Positions 55,314-63,448 of a DNA stretch of 64,000 nucleotides are shown here, in pieces; within the stretch, counting starts at the first letter, position 1; each line of letters starts with the position of its first letter. Under the pieces are notes generated by a model. That model did no database searches. It was given only the letters and a program-made list of their open reading frames with translations, and was not told the origin of the DNA. The translations under genes and the position numbers were made by a program. This DNA is from Haliea salexigens DSM 19537 (lineage in GTDB: Bacteria; Pseudomonadota; Gammaproteobacteria; Pseudomonadales; Halieaceae). Location of the stretch: NCBI RefSeq assembly GCF_000423125.1, contig NZ_AUHJ01000008.1, forward strand, positions 62,001-126,000. The letters run 5' to 3'.

Positions 55314-58300
55314 TCAGGACAAGCGCAGCGGGTAGCCGGTCAATTCCGCAATCTGCTCAACCAGCAGTGGGAAGTTGAACGGTTTACCCATGTAACCGCT
55401 GCAGCCCGCCTGTTCGGCGAGCGCACGGTGTTTGGGCCCGGTGCGCGAGGTCACCATGATCACGGGGATGGCCTGCAGCCGCGGGGAGCGGCGAATCTCG
55501 CGCAGAGTCTGGATGCCGTCTTTCAGGGGCATCTCGATATCCAGCAGAATCACATCCGGCAACCGGTGCAGGCCCGTCAGCAGCTCAATCGCGGCGAGAC
55601 CATTTTCCGCCGTGACTGTCTCCACGCCGAGGCTTTGCAACTGGCTGGTTGCCACCATGCGCTGGGTGCGCGAATCGTCCACCACCATCACCAGCAGGTT
55701 GACATCGGCCACCGGCTCCAGCGACAGGGCAGGCACCGATTCAGCGGCCTGTCGGGTCACCAGCTGATTGAGGTTGAGCGCCACAATGGCCTTGCCGTCG
55801 GCACTGGTGGTGCCACCGACAACCCAGGGCAGGTTGGCAAACTGGCTACCGAGCGAACGGATCACCAGCTCCAGTGCCTCCTCGACCCGATCTACTGCAA
55901 TGGCCATATGCCGTTGCCCCGCGCCCGCGACAATAACCGGTACCGTGGCACCCCAGTTATCGCGGTCTGGCAGCGGCACACCCGAGCACAGCCCCGCCAG
56001 ATACGCGGGTTCGCAACGACGCCCCAACAGGGGCAGGTCGGTCTGCTCCTGCACTGCCTGCAGAAATTCATCCACCGGTACATGCTCAACGCCAATCAGG
56101 CCGTCGAAGGGAATGGCGTAAGCCGTGTCGGCAACCGTTACCAGCAGCGCACCGTTGACGCTGATATTGGAGGGCATGCGAATGCGGAAGGTAGTGCCGC
56201 GGCCGAGGTTGGACTCGATCTCGATATCGCCACCAATACGCTGCAACTCGCCCATCACGATATCCATGCCCACACCACGACCGGAGATCTCGCTGATCTT
56301 GTCCGCCGTGGAAAAGCCGCGATGGAACACCAGGCGCTGGGCCTCGCGGTCGCTCAGGCTGTCTACATCCACGTCCAGGCCCTTTTTCCGCGCCTGTTCA
56401 CGCATGCGCTGCGGGTCGATGCCGCGGCCATCGTCGCTGAGGGACACCACATAGTCCGTGCCCTGTTTGCGCACATCAATGCTGATGACGCCGGTGTCCG
56501 ACTTGCCGGCACTGATGCGCTCCGCGGGGGGCTCGATACCGTGATCCAGCGCGTTGCGTACCATGTGTTCGAGAATGATCTGGCAGCAGGCGTGGCTGTC
56601 GCGGTCGAGCTTGCCCGCTTCGCTGATAACCCGGAAATTGACCGCCTTGCCCAGCTCCGCACTGACCGTGCGCACGATGCGGCGCAAGCCGGGCATCAGT
56701 CGGGACACGGGCACCACCCGCGCCGCGCGGATGGACGACCCCAAGGAGGCGACCATGCCGGCCTGCTGTTTCAGCAGTGCTTCCGCCGCCGACGTATGCC
56801 GCCCCGCCAGTCGCGCCAGTTCATCGAGGTCGTCCACCGCTTCCCGCAGGATGCTCGCCGCCTCATGGATGTCGGAGTACTGGTCCATTTCCAGTGCATC
56901 GAGTTCAGCATCAGGCCCGCTGCGTGTGTCCGTGGCGCTGAGCAGTGCGCGATCGGAGATACGCCCGATGTGGGTGCGCAGCGAACCGAGCCGGCTCAAC
57001 AGCTCGCCGGTGGCGCGCTTGCTCTGCAAGGTGCTCTGGGAGGCGCGCACACCGAGCTTCTGCACCTCGTTGCCCAGGTTGAGCAGGTAATCGAGGGCGT
57101 CGGGGCTGATGCGGATAGTCTGCTGCGCGCCGAGGGCCTGGGCGCCGGCATCGGCGATTTTGCGGTCCTCCCGGCGCTGACCGGGTGCCAGTGGCTGCAG
57201 CTGCGCCGCGCCGCTGCTTGCGCTGCCGCCGTCGCTGGCGGCTGGCGCAGGCGCGTCCTGCTGCAGCGGCAGCTCGCTGGCAACGTCGTTGCGGGTGTGC
57301 TGGATATGATCATAACCACGCACTGTCGCGTCCAGCCAGGCGTTGATAATGCGAAAGTACTGCACCTCACCGCCGGACTCACAGGGCAGCCGGTCGAGCA
57401 GGGTTTCGAAATTGTGAATCAGCGTACCGTAGCGTTGCAGGCCCACACCCTTGGCGATGCCCTTGAGGGTATGCAGGACCCGGGATACCTGCCTCGGCGC
57501 ATCGGCCCCGGCCGGCTCGCGCTCCCAGGCGCCCAGCCCGTCCTCCAGTTTCTCCAGCTCGGTGCCGGCTTCTTCAATGAACGCATCGAGAAAATCCTGG
57601 AACAGTTCGCTGCCACCGCGTGTGCTGAAGTTGAAGGTGATATCCCGCGGTACGCACCAGGACAACTCCGGCGACGCCGGATCGATGGGCTCGGGGACCG
57701 GCGCTGGTTCTGAGGCCGCTTCCGGTTCGTGCTCCAGTTCTGACTCCACTTCCGGCTCCAGTTCCGGCTCCAGTTCCGGCTCCGAGTGTGGTTCCAGCTC
57801 CGGTTCCGGCACGGGCTCGGCGGCGGCCGGTGGCGGCGGTGGCGCAAACTCTGGGGCAGGCGTTGGTGTCGATGGTTCGGCGGCAAACGCCGTCACAGCG
57901 TCCGGCTCCGCTTCCTGAGTTGCGGGCGGCACGGCCTTTACGTCCTGCTCGACGGCAACGGCAGCGGACTGTGGCGAAGCCGGCGCGCCGGATGCCTCCA
58001 CCGCAGCCGACAAATCAGCCTCGTCGCGCTGTATCGTACTGGGCAGGGCAGGGGGCGGCCCCAGGTTCAGGACGTCGGCCCCTGCCAGATGCGCCAGTGC
58101 AGCGCTATCCGCCAGTGGGTCGGCACCCCGGGCGTGGCGCACGGCAATAAACTCCTGTCGCGGCGCCTCGGATCGCCCGGCACCGCTGTCTCCGCCGCGA
58201 CCGCCGTAGATGCCACTGGAGTCACTGACCGAGGTCAATACAATTTCTTCTTCGATGAAGTCCGAGAGATCATCCGCTACCGCGCCACCCATCATGTGAC

Positions 58301-58511
58301 GCGCGCCCAGCTGGGCTTCCTGATCGCTGAGCGCGGCACCCGGTCGATGCAGGCGCTCGCCGGCCACGGCAAACAGTTTTTCCTCGGGCTCATCCAGGCG
58401 CCGGCTCAGCAGCCAGCGCAATGCATGCTCGCCCCACTGCGCGAGCAGCGGCTGTGTCCAGGGTTCCCGGAGCAGCTCCTCGACTGTGGGCTCGTTCTGC
58501 TTATTGTCCAT
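55314..58511 (-). CDS. ChpA-type hybrid CheA histidine kinase with receiver (C-terminal part of split ChpA)
   Basis: A 1065-residue protein. Residues 1-160: helical region (WTQPLLAQWGEHALRWLL); 165-285: Pro/Glu-rich linker; 290-400: Hpt domain with phospho-His347 in VLHTLKGIAKG; about 460-600: dimerisation region; about 600-765: HATPase with HMVRNALDHGIEPP (N box), DDGRGIDPQ (G1) and GRGVGMDIV (G2); about 770-910: CheW-like domain; 940-1065: receiver with VVDDSRT and phospho-Asp990 in LLDIEMP. It is the CheA kinase of the operon. ATG 58511 overlaps the upstream gene's TAA by eleven bases. Pseudomonas ChpA carries both this and the upstream gene's content in one ~2,500-residue chain. Confidence 0.93.
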   Translation of the reverse strand: MDNKQNEPTVEELLREPWTQPLLAQWGEHALRWLLSRRLDEPEEKLFAVAGERLHRPGAALSDQEAQLGARHMMGGAVADDLSDFIEEEIVLTSVSDSSGIYGGRGGDSGAGRSEAPRQEFIAVRHARGADPLADSAALAHLAGADVLNLGPPPALPSTIQRDEADLSAAVEASGAPASPQSAAVAVEQDVKAVPPATQEAEPDAVTAFAAEPSTPTPAPEFAPPPPPAAAEPVPEPELEPHSEPELEPELEPEVESELEHEPEAASEPAPVPEPIDPASPELSWCVPRDITFNFSTRGGSELFQDFLDAFIEEAGTELEKLEDGLGAWEREPAGADAPRQVSRVLHTLKGIAKGVGLQRYGTLIHNFETLLDRLPCESGGEVQYFRIINAWLDATVRGYDHIQHTRNDVASELPLQQDAPAPAASDGGSASSGAAQLQPLAPGQRREDRKIADAGAQALGAQQTIRISPDALDYLLNLGNEVQKLGVRASQSTLQSKRATGELLSRLGSLRTHIGRISDRALLSATDTRSGPDAELDALEMDQYSDIHEAASILREAVDDLDELARLAGRHTSAAEALLKQQAGMVASLGSSIRAARVVPVSRLMPGLRRIVRTVSAELGKAVNFRVISEAGKLDRDSHACCQIILEHMVRNALDHGIEPPAERISAGKSDTGVISIDVRKQGTDYVVSLSDDGRGIDPQRMREQARKKGLDVDVDSLSDREAQRLVFHRGFSTADKISEISGRGVGMDIVMGELQRIGGDIEIESNLGRGTTFRIRMPSNISVNGALLVTVADTAYAIPFDGLIGVEHVPVDEFLQAVQEQTDLPLLGRRCEPAYLAGLCSGVPLPDRDNWGATVPVIVAGAGQRHMAIAVDRVEEALELVIRSLGSQFANLPWVVGGTTSADGKAIVALNLNQLVTRQAAESVPALSLEPVADVNLLVMVVDDSRTQRMVATSQLQSLGVETVTAENGLAAIELLTGLHRLPDVILLDIEMPLKDGIQTLREIRRSPRLQAIPVIMVTSRTGPKHRALAEQAGCSGYMGKPFNFPLLVEQIAELTGYPLRLS
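57750..57785. repeat. 12-base tandem repeat in the kinase linker
   Basis: Three tandem copies of TTCCGGCTCCAG (last copy ending GA) encode a PELE repeat in the acidic Pro/Glu linker; degenerate copies (PEPE, SEPE) flank them. Confidence 0.85.
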
Positions 58512-60636
58512 CCGCGCCCCCCCGGCCAAGGTTCATACAGCGATTGCGTAAATCGCGCACCCGCCACGCATCAAAATCGCCGGCACCGCCGCAGGTGGCG
58601 ACCAGCTCCGGCAGTGCCTCCAGCACTTCCTCGAGCAGGCCCGGCAGCGCGGGATCCATGGGATGCTGGCCTTCCAGAACCCGATCGAGAAGATCCTGCA
58701 CGTCCCGGCCCAGGTCACCGAGGGTAAACAGGCCGACGGCGTTACCGTTGCCCTTGAAGGTGTGGAAATGGCGACGGATTTCCCGCAAGCGATCGTCGCG
58801 TGCCGGCGCTTCCACCCAGGCTGGCAGCTCGCTCTGCAAACGCGCGATAATCTCCTGCGACTCTTCCAGAAACACTTCGCGGAAGGCTGCGGGGATAGTT
58901 TCAGTCGGTTCTTCAGGCGCAGGTTCGGCGCTCGGTTGTGACGGGGCGGCGTCTGCCGCTTCCCGCGCGGGCTGCAGACAGCCCGCCTCGCGCTCCGCGG
59001 CGTCCAGCAGGTTTTCGTGCAGTTCGGGGGCCGCCGCCTGATCCAGGCCAAGGCGTTCAAAATACAGCGACAGCCAGGCCAGTGACTGCGCAAAGTGCAT
59101 GGCTGCCGGCTCATCAGTTGTGAAGGGTTCGCGCGCAACAGCCAGCCAGCGACCCAGCAGGCCGGCTACAGCGGCCGGTCGCGGCATACCCTGCAGCGCC
59201 AGCGCCTGCTCCATACTGTCGAGGTCGCCCGCCGCCGCCTGTCGCAGCTCATCGTCATCGCCTTGCTGCAGCTGCTCCTGCAGCTGGTCAAGGCGGGCAG
59301 ACGTGGCAAATATCAAAGGCGCCTGTACGGCGAACGAAGGCGCGACGCTCGATTGCTCGCCGTGCAACAGCACGCGCCTGGACACCGCAAGGTGTGTCTC
59401 CACCAGGGTCCGCGCCAGGGTCAACACAGCCTGCCGACAGCGCCCGGGGTGCTCGGCAAGGCGCCCGGCGCAAAGCTGCTCCAGGAGGTCGCCCGCACCG
59501 CGCAGATCCTCGGCGAGCTGCTCCTCGCCCGCCGCGATCAAGCGCAGGCGGATGCCTTGCAGCTGCCCGACCGCCTCCTCGGGACGCGGTGCACGCCCCG
59601 TGGCAACCGCCTCCATGTCTGCCTGCTCCAGCGTGTCAATCAACCCGGCAAGCCGCGCGGCTGCCGCGTTGCAGGCGGCCAACAGGGCGTCGCTGTGAAT
59701 CAGGCCGCGTTGTGCATCGCGCAGGGTGTGCCCGGTCAGGCCAAACACCTTCCACACGTGCGCCACATAAAGGGGCTGTACCGGGCAGGCGGCCATGTAA
59801 TACAGCCCCTGTTGTATATACGCGGGGTAATCCATCGCCGGGTCCGCCGCGCTGCCGTGCTCCCGCGCGTATTTCACCATGAAGGCGCCGGCCTTGAAGA
59901 TCTGCGCGATGCTCTCGTCCGGCTCGGCCAACTCCGCGGCCAGCGCTTCACACAGCGCAATCAGCAACAGCCAGAACGGCTCCTGCACAGTGCCCCTCAT
60001 GAATCCATGCATTTTTTGCGCGATGCGCGCCAGCGTGCGCGCACTCTCTGCACCGGGTCGCGAACCCAATACACCCTTGGCGCCCTGCAGGTAGGGGGCC
60101 AGCATCACATCGGCGCCGCGCCGGATTGCCTCTTCGCCCGGCCGCTGCGCGTTGCTGGCGATACCGCAGTCGACCGGCAGCGGAAAATGGAAAAACAGGG
60201 CCGGGGGCCGCAGCACTTCCCCGGCCCAGCGGCGCAGGTCATTGACGCAGGGCTCCAGGCCGCGCCCACTGTCCAGGCGCAGCTGCTCAACGTGGTCGAA
60301 ATAGGCGGGCAATGTTTTGATCGCCCGCATCAGGCCACCCATGACCAGGTTGCGGCGCTCTGCAACCACGTCACCGCGTAACAGGCGCAGGAACCCGCGT
60401 TCCATCTCCAGTGCGAGCATCTCCGCCTTGTGCAGCCGCAGGGCACCCAGTGCCGCCGTTATATGGTGTACCGACCACAGGCAGTGCAGCAGGGGTTCGC
60501 GACGCTGGATATCGCGGCTGTAGTCGATCAGCGCCGCCTCTGCCGCATCCAGCGACGTCTGCAGTGGCTCGCGCAAGCGGCGCAGATCCACCCGGTCAAT
60601 GCCCTGGCGCGCGGTGTTTGCCTGCTGCTCAGACAT
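58501..60636 (-). CDS. FimL/ChpA N-terminal-like protein with C-terminal Hpt domain (N-terminal part of split ChpA)
   Basis: A 711-residue soluble helical protein. The first ~500 residues (VDLRRLREPLQTSLDAAEAALIDYSRD, WSVHHITAALGALRLHKAEMLALEMERGF) resemble the FimL / ChpA N-terminal region, whose Hpt-like modules lack phospho-His. The last 100 residues form a genuine Hpt domain with HFHTFKGNGNAVGL, phospho-His about 625. No kinase or receiver domain. The start at 60636 overlaps the receptor stop, and its end overlaps the kinase start. Likely relays phosphate for, or scaffolds, the adjacent CheA. Confidence 0.85.
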   Translation of the reverse strand: MSEQQANTARQGIDRVDLRRLREPLQTSLDAAEAALIDYSRDIQRREPLLHCLWSVHHITAALGALRLHKAEMLALEMERGFLRLLRGDVVAERRNLVMGGLMRAIKTLPAYFDHVEQLRLDSGRGLEPCVNDLRRWAGEVLRPPALFFHFPLPVDCGIASNAQRPGEEAIRRGADVMLAPYLQGAKGVLGSRPGAESARTLARIAQKMHGFMRGTVQEPFWLLLIALCEALAAELAEPDESIAQIFKAGAFMVKYAREHGSAADPAMDYPAYIQQGLYYMAACPVQPLYVAHVWKVFGLTGHTLRDAQRGLIHSDALLAACNAAAARLAGLIDTLEQADMEAVATGRAPRPEEAVGQLQGIRLRLIAAGEEQLAEDLRGAGDLLEQLCAGRLAEHPGRCRQAVLTLARTLVETHLAVSRRVLLHGEQSSVAPSFAVQAPLIFATSARLDQLQEQLQQGDDDELRQAAAGDLDSMEQALALQGMPRPAAVAGLLGRWLAVAREPFTTDEPAAMHFAQSLAWLSLYFERLGLDQAAAPELHENLLDAAEREAGCLQPAREAADAAPSQPSAEPAPEEPTETIPAAFREVFLEESQEIIARLQSELPAWVEAPARDDRLREIRRHFHTFKGNGNAVGLFTLGDLGRDVQDLLDRVLEGQHPMDPALPGLLEEVLEALPELVATCGGAGDFDAWRVRDLRNRCMNLGRGGADGQ

Positions 60637-61738
60637 TCAGGGCACTGCCCGCGCTGTCAACGCGCAACCGGGCCAGGTTGCGGCCGAGGGTAGAGAGTGT
60701 CTGTTGCAGTGTGGCAATCCCCTGCTGGGTGGCCTCGGCACCTTCACGCAGGGCACGGTTCTGCTCCCGCACCTCACCCAGCAGTCCGTGCAGGCGCCGC
60801 ACGGTATCGGCAGACTGCTGCGTGGTATTGCCGAGCGAGTCGACCTGATCGAGCAGGTAGGCGGCGCCATGGTTGATGTCTTCCAGCGATGCATCAATAC
60901 GCTCCACAAACTCGAGGATCGTGACAACGGCGCCCACCGTGTGCTCCAGGCTGTTCAGGTTCTCCGCCGACAGGTTCTGCAGCATGCGCACTTCCGAGGT
61001 GATCTTGCGTCCCTCTTCTTCCGCTTCGCGCAACAAGTCGCCAATCGCCTCGGCGATACCGAGAAAGGGCCGCCCGTGCTCACCGGCGCGCTCTGCCTCA
61101 ATGCGCGTATTGATGGCGACCACCGATATGCGCGTGTTCAGCGACTGGATGTATTCCGCCGCCGTGGTCACTGACTGGATCAGCTCGCCCTGACGCTTGG
61201 CGGATTTGGAGGTCTCCTGCATGGATTCGCGGACATCCGAGGAGGCGCGCGCCATGTCCGTGGCGAGTGTCTGTCCGCGGCTGACCAGCTGACGATGCCG
61301 CCCCATGGCCTCCCGCGCCTGTTTACTGATGCTGGTCATGTCCTCGGCTGCCTGTACCTCACGCGACAGCGCGGATTTCACTTCCTCCAACTGACGCCCC
61401 ATACCAGCGCTGGTTTCACTGTGCCCGAGGCTGTTCTTACCGAGCTTGTGCAGCTCCGCCGCAAGCCCCTCGAATGGCACCCGCAGTTCGGAGACCAGCT
61501 CGCGCTGCCGGGACAGCGCGGTATTCAGTTGCTCGGCAATCGCTGCGGTCGCCGGCGCGGCGCTTTCGGCGCGCGCGGTGAGGTCGCCGTCTGCCAGCCG
61601 ACGCAAGGCGACGAGCACACCCTCGTCAGCGCCCCCCGCTGCACCGGCACCACGGCGAGCCTGCCACAGCAGAAAACCGGTAAGGCCCTGGGCAATCAAC
61701 AGGACTATGACAACAACGAGCAAAACGGTCTGACTCAT
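60629..61738 (-). CDS. Short methyl-accepting chemotaxis-type receptor without periplasmic domain (PilJ-like position)
   Basis: A 369-residue protein. One membrane helix at residues 5-24, a HAMP-like segment at about 40-60 (LVALRRLADGDLTARAE), and a long coiled-coil signalling domain with the hairpin tip at about 208-233 (AINTRIEAERAGEHGRPFLGIAEAI), matching the MCP tip. Ordinary PilJ is about 680 residues with two helices and a periplasmic sensor; here there is no second helix and no room for one. Start ATG 61738 overlaps the CheW stop (ATGA). It could sense the membrane or a cytoplasmic/partner signal. Confidence 0.88.
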   Translation of the reverse strand: MSQTVLLVVVIVLLIAQGLTGFLLWQARRGAGAAGGADEGVLVALRRLADGDLTARAESAAPATAAIAEQLNTALSRQRELVSELRVPFEGLAAELHKLGKNSLGHSETSAGMGRQLEEVKSALSREVQAAEDMTSISKQAREAMGRHRQLVSRGQTLATDMARASSDVRESMQETSKSAKRQGELIQSVTTAAEYIQSLNTRISVVAINTRIEAERAGEHGRPFLGIAEAIGDLLREAEEEGRKITSEVRMLQNLSAENLNSLEHTVGAVVTILEFVERIDASLEDINHGAAYLLDQVDSLGNTTQQSADTVRRLHGLLGEVREQNRALREGAEATQQGIATLQQTLSTLGRNLARLRVDSAGSALNV

Positions 61739-62295
61739 GGTACAGCTTCCTCAACAGGGTCAGCGGGCAGGGCACTGGTATCAGCGAGCGCGCCACTGGC
61801 AAGCAATCGGGCGCCGTCCAGCAGGCCGAGAAATTCCTCGCCACGCTGGAACCCGCCGTCGCAGCATTCCGCCAACAGGCCCTCAAGCGGCATCGCGCTG
61901 CTGCGCTCTGCCAAGGGCAAGGTGATGTTGCCGCGCACGTGGCTCAGGGTGACACCGAAGTGCAGGCCGGGCTGGCGAAAGACCAGGCAATACTCGCGGC
62001 GTCTGCCCGGTGACAGGCGCTCGGCGAACAGGGTATCACCACAGAATACCGGCAGCAGCTCACCCTGGTGGGCCGCCACGCCAAGCACCCAGTTGCAGGT
62101 GCCCGGAATACGGGTCAACGGCGGCAGGGCAATCACGGTATCCACATCGCCGTGGGCAATCACCAGCGGCACGCCGGCGATGCCGATTGCCGCGCCGGAC
62201 CAGGTTGGTTCTTCCGCCGCCACGGGGGGCAGCACCGGAGTACGCTGGGCATATCGCTGATGCAACGCCTGCAGGGCAGTGAAGGCCCCGTCCAT
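61735..62295 (-). CDS. CheW-like adaptor (PilI-like)
   Basis: A 186-residue protein with one CheW domain at about 35-170: AAIGIAGVPLVIAHGDVDTVIALPPLTRIPGTCNWVLGVAAHQGELLPVF contains the IPGT/RIP-x-NWxLGVxxxxGxLLPV pattern of PilI/CheW. Couples the receptor to the CheA kinase. ATG 62295 follows the response regulator's TGA by one base (TGAG-ATG); a GTG at 62328 overlapping that gene is less likely. Confidence 0.88.
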   Translation of the reverse strand: MDGAFTALQALHQRYAQRTPVLPPVAAEEPTWSGAAIGIAGVPLVIAHGDVDTVIALPPLTRIPGTCNWVLGVAAHQGELLPVFCGDTLFAERLSPGRRREYCLVFRQPGLHFGVTLSHVRGNITLPLAERSSAMPLEGLLAECCDGGFQRGEEFLGLLDGARLLASGALADTSALPADPVEEAVP

Positions 62296-62296
62296 C

Positions 62297-62707
62297 TCAG
62301 GCCGCCTCGTGCGCCCGGGTGTGTTCATGAATCAACTGGCGCAGCACCGGGTCAGGCGGAATCTTGCTCACGTGTGCGTTGGCGCCGCGCGCCTGGCCTC
62401 GGGCAATATCGAAAATGCCGTCGGAGGAGGAGAGCAGTACCACCGGCAAATCGCGGGTGTCCTCTGCGTGACGGATCAGGCTGCAGGTCTGGTAGCCGTC
62501 CAGCTCCGGCATGGTGATATCCAGAAACACGATATCAGGCTTGAAGCGTCGCAGCAGGGCGAGCCCCTGATAGCCATCCTCGGCGGTTTCCACCTCGCAG
62601 CCCATCTGCTTGAGCGTATGCGACATCATCATGCGGATGGTCTTGGCATCGTCGATGATGGCCACGCGGATGCCACTGACATCCTGGGCCTCATTGTGAT
62701 CAGGCAT
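62297..62707 (-). CDS. PilG/PilH-like single-domain response regulator
   Basis: A 136-residue receiver-only protein. Acidic pair IIDDAKT (Asp19, Asp20), phospho-Asp63 in FLDITMPELDGYQTC, switch Ser in VVLLSSSDG and Lys115 in HVSKIPP are all in place. The DGYQTC and SSxDGIFD stretches resemble PilG of the Pseudomonas Pil-Chp system. Output of the kinase; no DNA-binding domain. GAGAGAAG lies before the ATG. First gene of the six-gene operon, and the only response regulator in it. Confidence 0.92.
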   Translation of the reverse strand: MPDHNEAQDVSGIRVAIIDDAKTIRMMMSHTLKQMGCEVETAEDGYQGLALLRRFKPDIVFLDITMPELDGYQTCSLIRHAEDTRDLPVVLLSSSDGIFDIARGQARGANAHVSKIPPDPVLRQLIHEHTRAHEAA

Positions 62708-62723
62708 AACTTCTCTCGCTTGT

Positions 62724-62740
62724 TACTGTGCGTCACAGTA
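62724..62740. promoter_or_regulatory. Palindromic site overlapping the chemosensory operon promoter
   Basis: TACTGTG-CGT-CACAGTA: perfect seven-base arms about 17 bases upstream of the regulator ATG. It overlaps the downstream edge of the -10 element, where a bound protein would block RNA polymerase. Spacing does not fit CRP (N6) or LexA (CTGT-N8-ACAG) sites. Confidence 0.55.
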
Positions 62741-62767
62741 TTTTAGTAGTGCCTCCGCGACTGCAAG
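62740..62767 (-). promoter_or_regulatory. Candidate promoter of the chemosensory operon
   Basis: Minus strand: TTGCAG/CTTGCA around 62767-62761 as -35, TAAAAT at 62745-62740 as -10, spacer 15-16 bases. Short spacer lowers the confidence. It would start transcription within the palindrome at 62724-62740. Confidence 0.45.
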
Positions 62768-62812
62768 CACTAATTTGCCTTTTTTCGGTAAAAGGCGCAG
62801 CTCGCGTACGTT

Positions 62813-63448
62813 TCAGGAGGTTTCCGGGAAAAGCACGCTGCGAAACGGCTCCATGTGGCCGGCCTGGAAGTCTTCCCACTCGTAGATATTGAATTGCTGC
62901 ATGAGCTTGAGGCAGCGCTGGAAGACCAGGTCGGCGTCGTAGCTGGAGGGGGGAATGGCGTACTGCTCTGTCAGCAGGGCAAAGATGCGCGAGGCGATGT
63001 CGCGGCGCCCGCGGTCCTCGCGATACAGCAGGTGTTCGACGGGTGAGCCCACAATCGGCGAGCCGTAAACCAGAAACGCCTCCCAGCGCAAAGCGTCGTG
63101 TTCCGGCCCCAGCTGTGCGACAAGCAGCTTGACCAGCCGGCGCAGTTCAGCGCGATCGGGCAGCTGGTCCTGCTGCAGCCAGCGGCGCACTTCGAGCTCT
63201 TTCCACGCGGGATTGATCGCGAGCACACCGAGCACACGGCCTTCGATGCGCGCGGGCACCACCGCCGCCAAATCCAGCAACAAGTTCAGCCGTGCGGAAA
63301 AACCCAGGGGAGGGGCAGGCGGCTCCTCACCCAGTGTGGCGAACGCGCTCGCGAGTGCCGCCGGCGTCGGGCTGTCGCTGCCCGGTGTGGGCTTCGGCGC
63401 ATTGCCGCCGGTGGTGGGCGTACTGTGGACCCGCGGCTTTCTAGCCAT
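62813..63448 (-). CDS. Unrecognised soluble protein upstream of the chemosensory operon
   Basis: A 211-residue protein. Residues 1-45 are a disordered Pro/Ser/Thr-rich tail (HSTPTTGGNAPKPTPGS); the rest is predicted helical with conserved-looking motifs AINPAWKELEVRRWL, FLVYGSPIVGSPVEHLLYRED and LMQQFNIYEWEDFQAGHMEP. No signal peptide, membrane helix or catalytic motif. The ATG (63448) overlaps the TAG of the upstream HTH gene, so both are translated together. About 105 bases lie between its stop and the response regulator, including a stem-loop at 62777-62796 (GCCTTTT/AAAAGGC) without a T-run. Family not recognised. Confidence 0.7.
   Translation of the reverse strand: MARKPRVHSTPTTGGNAPKPTPGSDSPTPAALASAFATLGEEPPAPPLGFSARLNLLLDLAAVVPARIEGRVLGVLAINPAWKELEVRRWLQQDQLPDRAELRRLVKLLVAQLGPEHDALRWEAFLVYGSPIVGSPVEHLLYREDRGRRDIASRIFALLTEQYAIPPSSYDADLVFQRCLKLMQQFNIYEWEDFQAGHMEPFRSVLFPETS

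Noticed and set aside
62724-62740. CRP/Vfr or LexA box
   Set aside because: TGTG-CGT-CACA has a three-base centre; CRP/Vfr needs TGTGA-N6-TCACA and LexA needs CTGT-N8-ACAG, so the palindrome is reported without naming a regulator.
62777-62796. Stem-loop GCCTTTT-TTCGGT-AAAAGGC between the unknown gene and the response regulator
   Set aside because: Considered as a terminator, but no T-run follows on either strand; noted as an unexplained hairpin only.
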